Below the pieces are notes generated by a model. The model had not been told where the DNA came from, did no database searches, and worked only from the letters and a program-made list of their open reading frames with translations. The position numbers and the translations under genes are program-made. Below, in pieces: positions 62,604 through 64,000 of a stretch of DNA of 64,000 nt (positions are counted from its first letter, which is position 1; the number at the start of each line of letters is the position of its first letter). Origin of the DNA: Corallibacter vietnamensis (GTDB lineage: Bacteria > Bacteroidota > Bacteroidia > Flavobacteriales > Flavobacteriaceae); assembly GCF_039537875.1 (NCBI RefSeq), contig NZ_BAABBI010000001.1, forward strand, positions 434,001-498,000, read 5' to 3'.

Positions 62604-63748
62604 TAATATCCAAAATCTGCTTTAATTTCATCTGCTTTTTCAAGCATTAAATCTTTTGTCAACCCTGCTATTTCCTCTAAAACATATGCTGATTGATAGG
62701 TTTTCATTGCTTTTTTTGGCTCGCCTGTTTCCTCATAAAAACGTGCAATATAGTAACTTCCTAAAAGTGTTTCAGGATATTGCTTTCTCGCAATTTTTCC
62801 TAACTCCTCAAGGTATTCATACTTTTCAGATTTATTTATAGCAGCTTCTATGGCTTTAAAATCGTTTACAAGAATTGGTTTTTCTATACCAAACAAATCT
62901 TTTATCATTTGGTATTTTTCTGTAAGGTAATCAACAGGCGATGATTCTAATTTTACAATTGTTTCGCGATATTCCTTTATACTTATTGGTCTGAAAACAA
63001 AGAATATATCTTCTAACGCATTAGGAATTGCGTGAGCTGGCAATGCATAATGAGAAGGTCCTTCAAAATTATCAAAACTAAAAAGAAGGTTTTTGTTATC
63101 TATAGCCGAAATGCTTGTATTTAAAGCTTCAGTATCAGCTTTTATACTTTTTACATCATCACTAGACGTTGCTAAATAGTAAAAAACTTTACTTTCAAGT
63201 TTAGACATTTTCTCCGTAAGATAACTATTCATGTCTGGAGCTAAATCTGGACTTATAGAAACGTATGCTTGAAATAATGGAACACCTTTTAATAGATAAT
63301 AATTAATATAATTTGCTGTTTCTCCATGTCCTACTGCTACTCTAAAATTTTCTGTTCGGTAGTTTTTTTCAATATGTGGAATTAACTCTGTGCCAACAAA
63401 CTCAAAAAAAGCAGCTCCTGTTTCTATTGGTAATGAGTTTTGTTCTGAATAATAACTATCATCAAATCGTTTATCCATTTGGTTTATTCCAACAACAATA
63501 GCTTCTGGCATATCTTCCCAGTATGAATAATAATCAACATTCCCTGCTACTGGTTCAAACAGGTAGTCACCATCAAAAACTACAATTATTGGATAACTTT
63601 TGTCGCTATCGTCATACCCTCTTGGTAATTGGATTTTTAACTCACGTGTTTCTCCTAGTTTGATAGACTTTAAAGGCTCATAAATAACCTGACTCTGTAT
63701 CGCTTGTACTGAAAACAGAACAAGAAGTGCGTAGATAATTTTTTTCAT
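62603..63748 (-). CDS. Esterase-like alpha/beta-hydrolase-fold protein without the catalytic serine
   Basis: A 381-residue exported protein (signal peptide ending AIQSQ, residue 20). The domain at about 25-270 is like the putative esterase (enterochelin esterase/FrsA-like) family: YPIIVVFDGDYLF, then PEAIVVGIN. The nucleophile elbow, normally GxSxG, reads G140-H-G-E-T144, so the serine is replaced by G142. A C-terminal helical tail (about 300-375) contains a TPR-like pair (YYIARFYEETGEPKKAMKTY). Probably a non-catalytic binding protein. Tightly coupled to radA. Confidence 0.8.
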   Translation of the reverse strand: MKKIIYALLVLFSVQAIQSQVIYEPLKSIKLGETRELKIQLPRGYDDSDKSYPIIVVFDGDYLFEPVAGNVDYYSYWEDMPEAIVVGINQMDKRFDDSYYSEQNSLPIETGAAFFEFVGTELIPHIEKNYRTENFRVAVGHGETANYINYYLLKGVPLFQAYVSISPDLAPDMNSYLTEKMSKLESKVFYYLATSSDDVKSIKADTEALNTSISAIDNKNLLFSFDNFEGPSHYALPAHAIPNALEDIFFVFRPISIKEYRETIVKLESSPVDYLTEKYQMIKDLFGIEKPILVNDFKAIEAAINKSEKYEYLEELGKIARKQYPETLLGSYYIARFYEETGEPKKAMKTYQSAYVLEEIAGLTKDLMLEKADEIKADFGY

Positions 63749-63836
63749 TAAGCGTATATTGAATATTATAACGGCAAGTTATGAAATAAAGATTAAAAAA
63801 AGTGCATTGTTTTTTTTAAGAAGAATATAAATGCTT

Positions 63837-64000
63837 CTACAATCTTTTTTTATTGTAAAGTGGCAAAAATATAAGAGAAAATCCACCACAAATAACAAGC
63901 ATTAATGTTTGTGATGACCAAGCAATCCACCCAAAAGCAATACTTGGTGATTGCGCAACACCAAATACTGCAAATGCAGCAAATATCGCAACCGGATAAG
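63837..64000 (-). CDS. C-terminal end of a membrane protein (partial)
   Basis: Only the last 53 or so residues lie in the window; the gene enters from the right edge. The visible part has two hydrophobic segments (VAIFAAFAVFGVAQ, then SQTLMLVICGGFSLIFLPLY) and a short basic tail NKKRL, then TAG. Too little for a family call. It is upstream of, and co-directional with, the esterase-like gene (88-nt gap). Confidence 0.55.
   Translation of the reverse strand, partial: YPVAIFAAFAVFGVAQSPSIAFGWIAWSSQTLMLVICGGFSLIFLPLYNKKRL

Noticed and set aside
1..64000. Mobile elements, CRISPR arrays, tRNA or rRNA genes, restriction or toxin systems
   Set aside because: No transposase or integrase, no regular repeat array, no gap large enough with cloverleaf-like sequence, and no defence-gene families among the reading frames.

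Overview
The window looks like a stretch of core chromosome from a member of the Flavobacteriaceae (phylum Bacteroidota). DNA is AT-rich and coding density is high. Almost no purine-rich Shine-Dalgarno sequences are visible. Many genes have the Bacteroidota -7 box TAnnTTTG instead. Family content agrees: S46 dipeptidyl peptidase, three-subunit sdhCAB, DUF2480, DUF3078, DUF5689, DUF3108, a CCC-motif membrane protein, TonB receptors with carboxypeptidase-regulatory-like N-termini, and a membrane MutS-like ATPase. I see no phage, insertion sequence, CRISPR array, rRNA or tRNA. No gene-free stretch exceeds 300 bases; the longest (about 235 bases, upstream of hmgA) holds palindromes and a promoter candidate.

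Layout. 0-8 kb: a truncated methionine aminotransferase, an S46 peptidase, small exported proteins, a thioredoxin/TPR protein, and a MutS-like plus M28 peptidase pair. 7.6-11 kb: sdhCAB. 11-17 kb: aminopeptidase P, aspartate kinase with a divergent small ACT-domain protein, an alpha/beta hydrolase, a small zinc-ribbon protein and thiL. 17-24.4 kb: the SUF iron-sulfur assembly cluster (sufA, B, C, D, S, E, T) with two lipoprotein genes inserted, followed by an ABC exporter, DUF2480 and DUF3078. 27.9-31.4 kb: a bifunctional PBP1A-type protein and hflX. 31.5-37.9 kb: two EEP-family nuclease/phosphatase paralogues flanking a TonB receptor and an OB-fold-like DUF5689 lipoprotein, read here as a possible extracellular nucleic-acid or phosphoester utilisation locus. 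38-41 kb: a small membrane protein and a second TonB receptor. 41.2-48.8 kb: pgi, an M23 peptidase, a tryptophan-dioxygenase-family protein, DUF3108, and the tyrosine-degradation genes hppD and hmgA. 49-53 kb: patatin/BamA-like protein and uvrC. 53.2-56 kb: a RimB-like protease, RimK ligase, AstE/aspartoacylase-like amidohydrolase and 5-formyl-THF cyclo-ligase. 56-64 kb: lspA, a DUF4097-like protein, a zinc-less DksA-like protein, a type 2 isoleucyl-tRNA synthetase with a rearranged signature motif, radA, an esterase-like protein lacking its serine, and the end of a membrane protein.

Most striking points: the class I signature motif of IleS reads GVHH instead of HxGH, an arrangement linked to mupirocin hyper-resistance in type 2 IleRS. 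The EEP/TonB/DUF5689 locus has back-to-back promoters around a centred palindrome. RimB, RimK and an AstE-like enzyme sit in one tight operon. Aspartate kinase is divergent from an ACT-domain protein. Several -7 boxes lie only 4-5 nt before start codons, which predicts leaderless mRNAs.

All functional calls come from reading motifs and recalling families. No database search or structure prediction was run.
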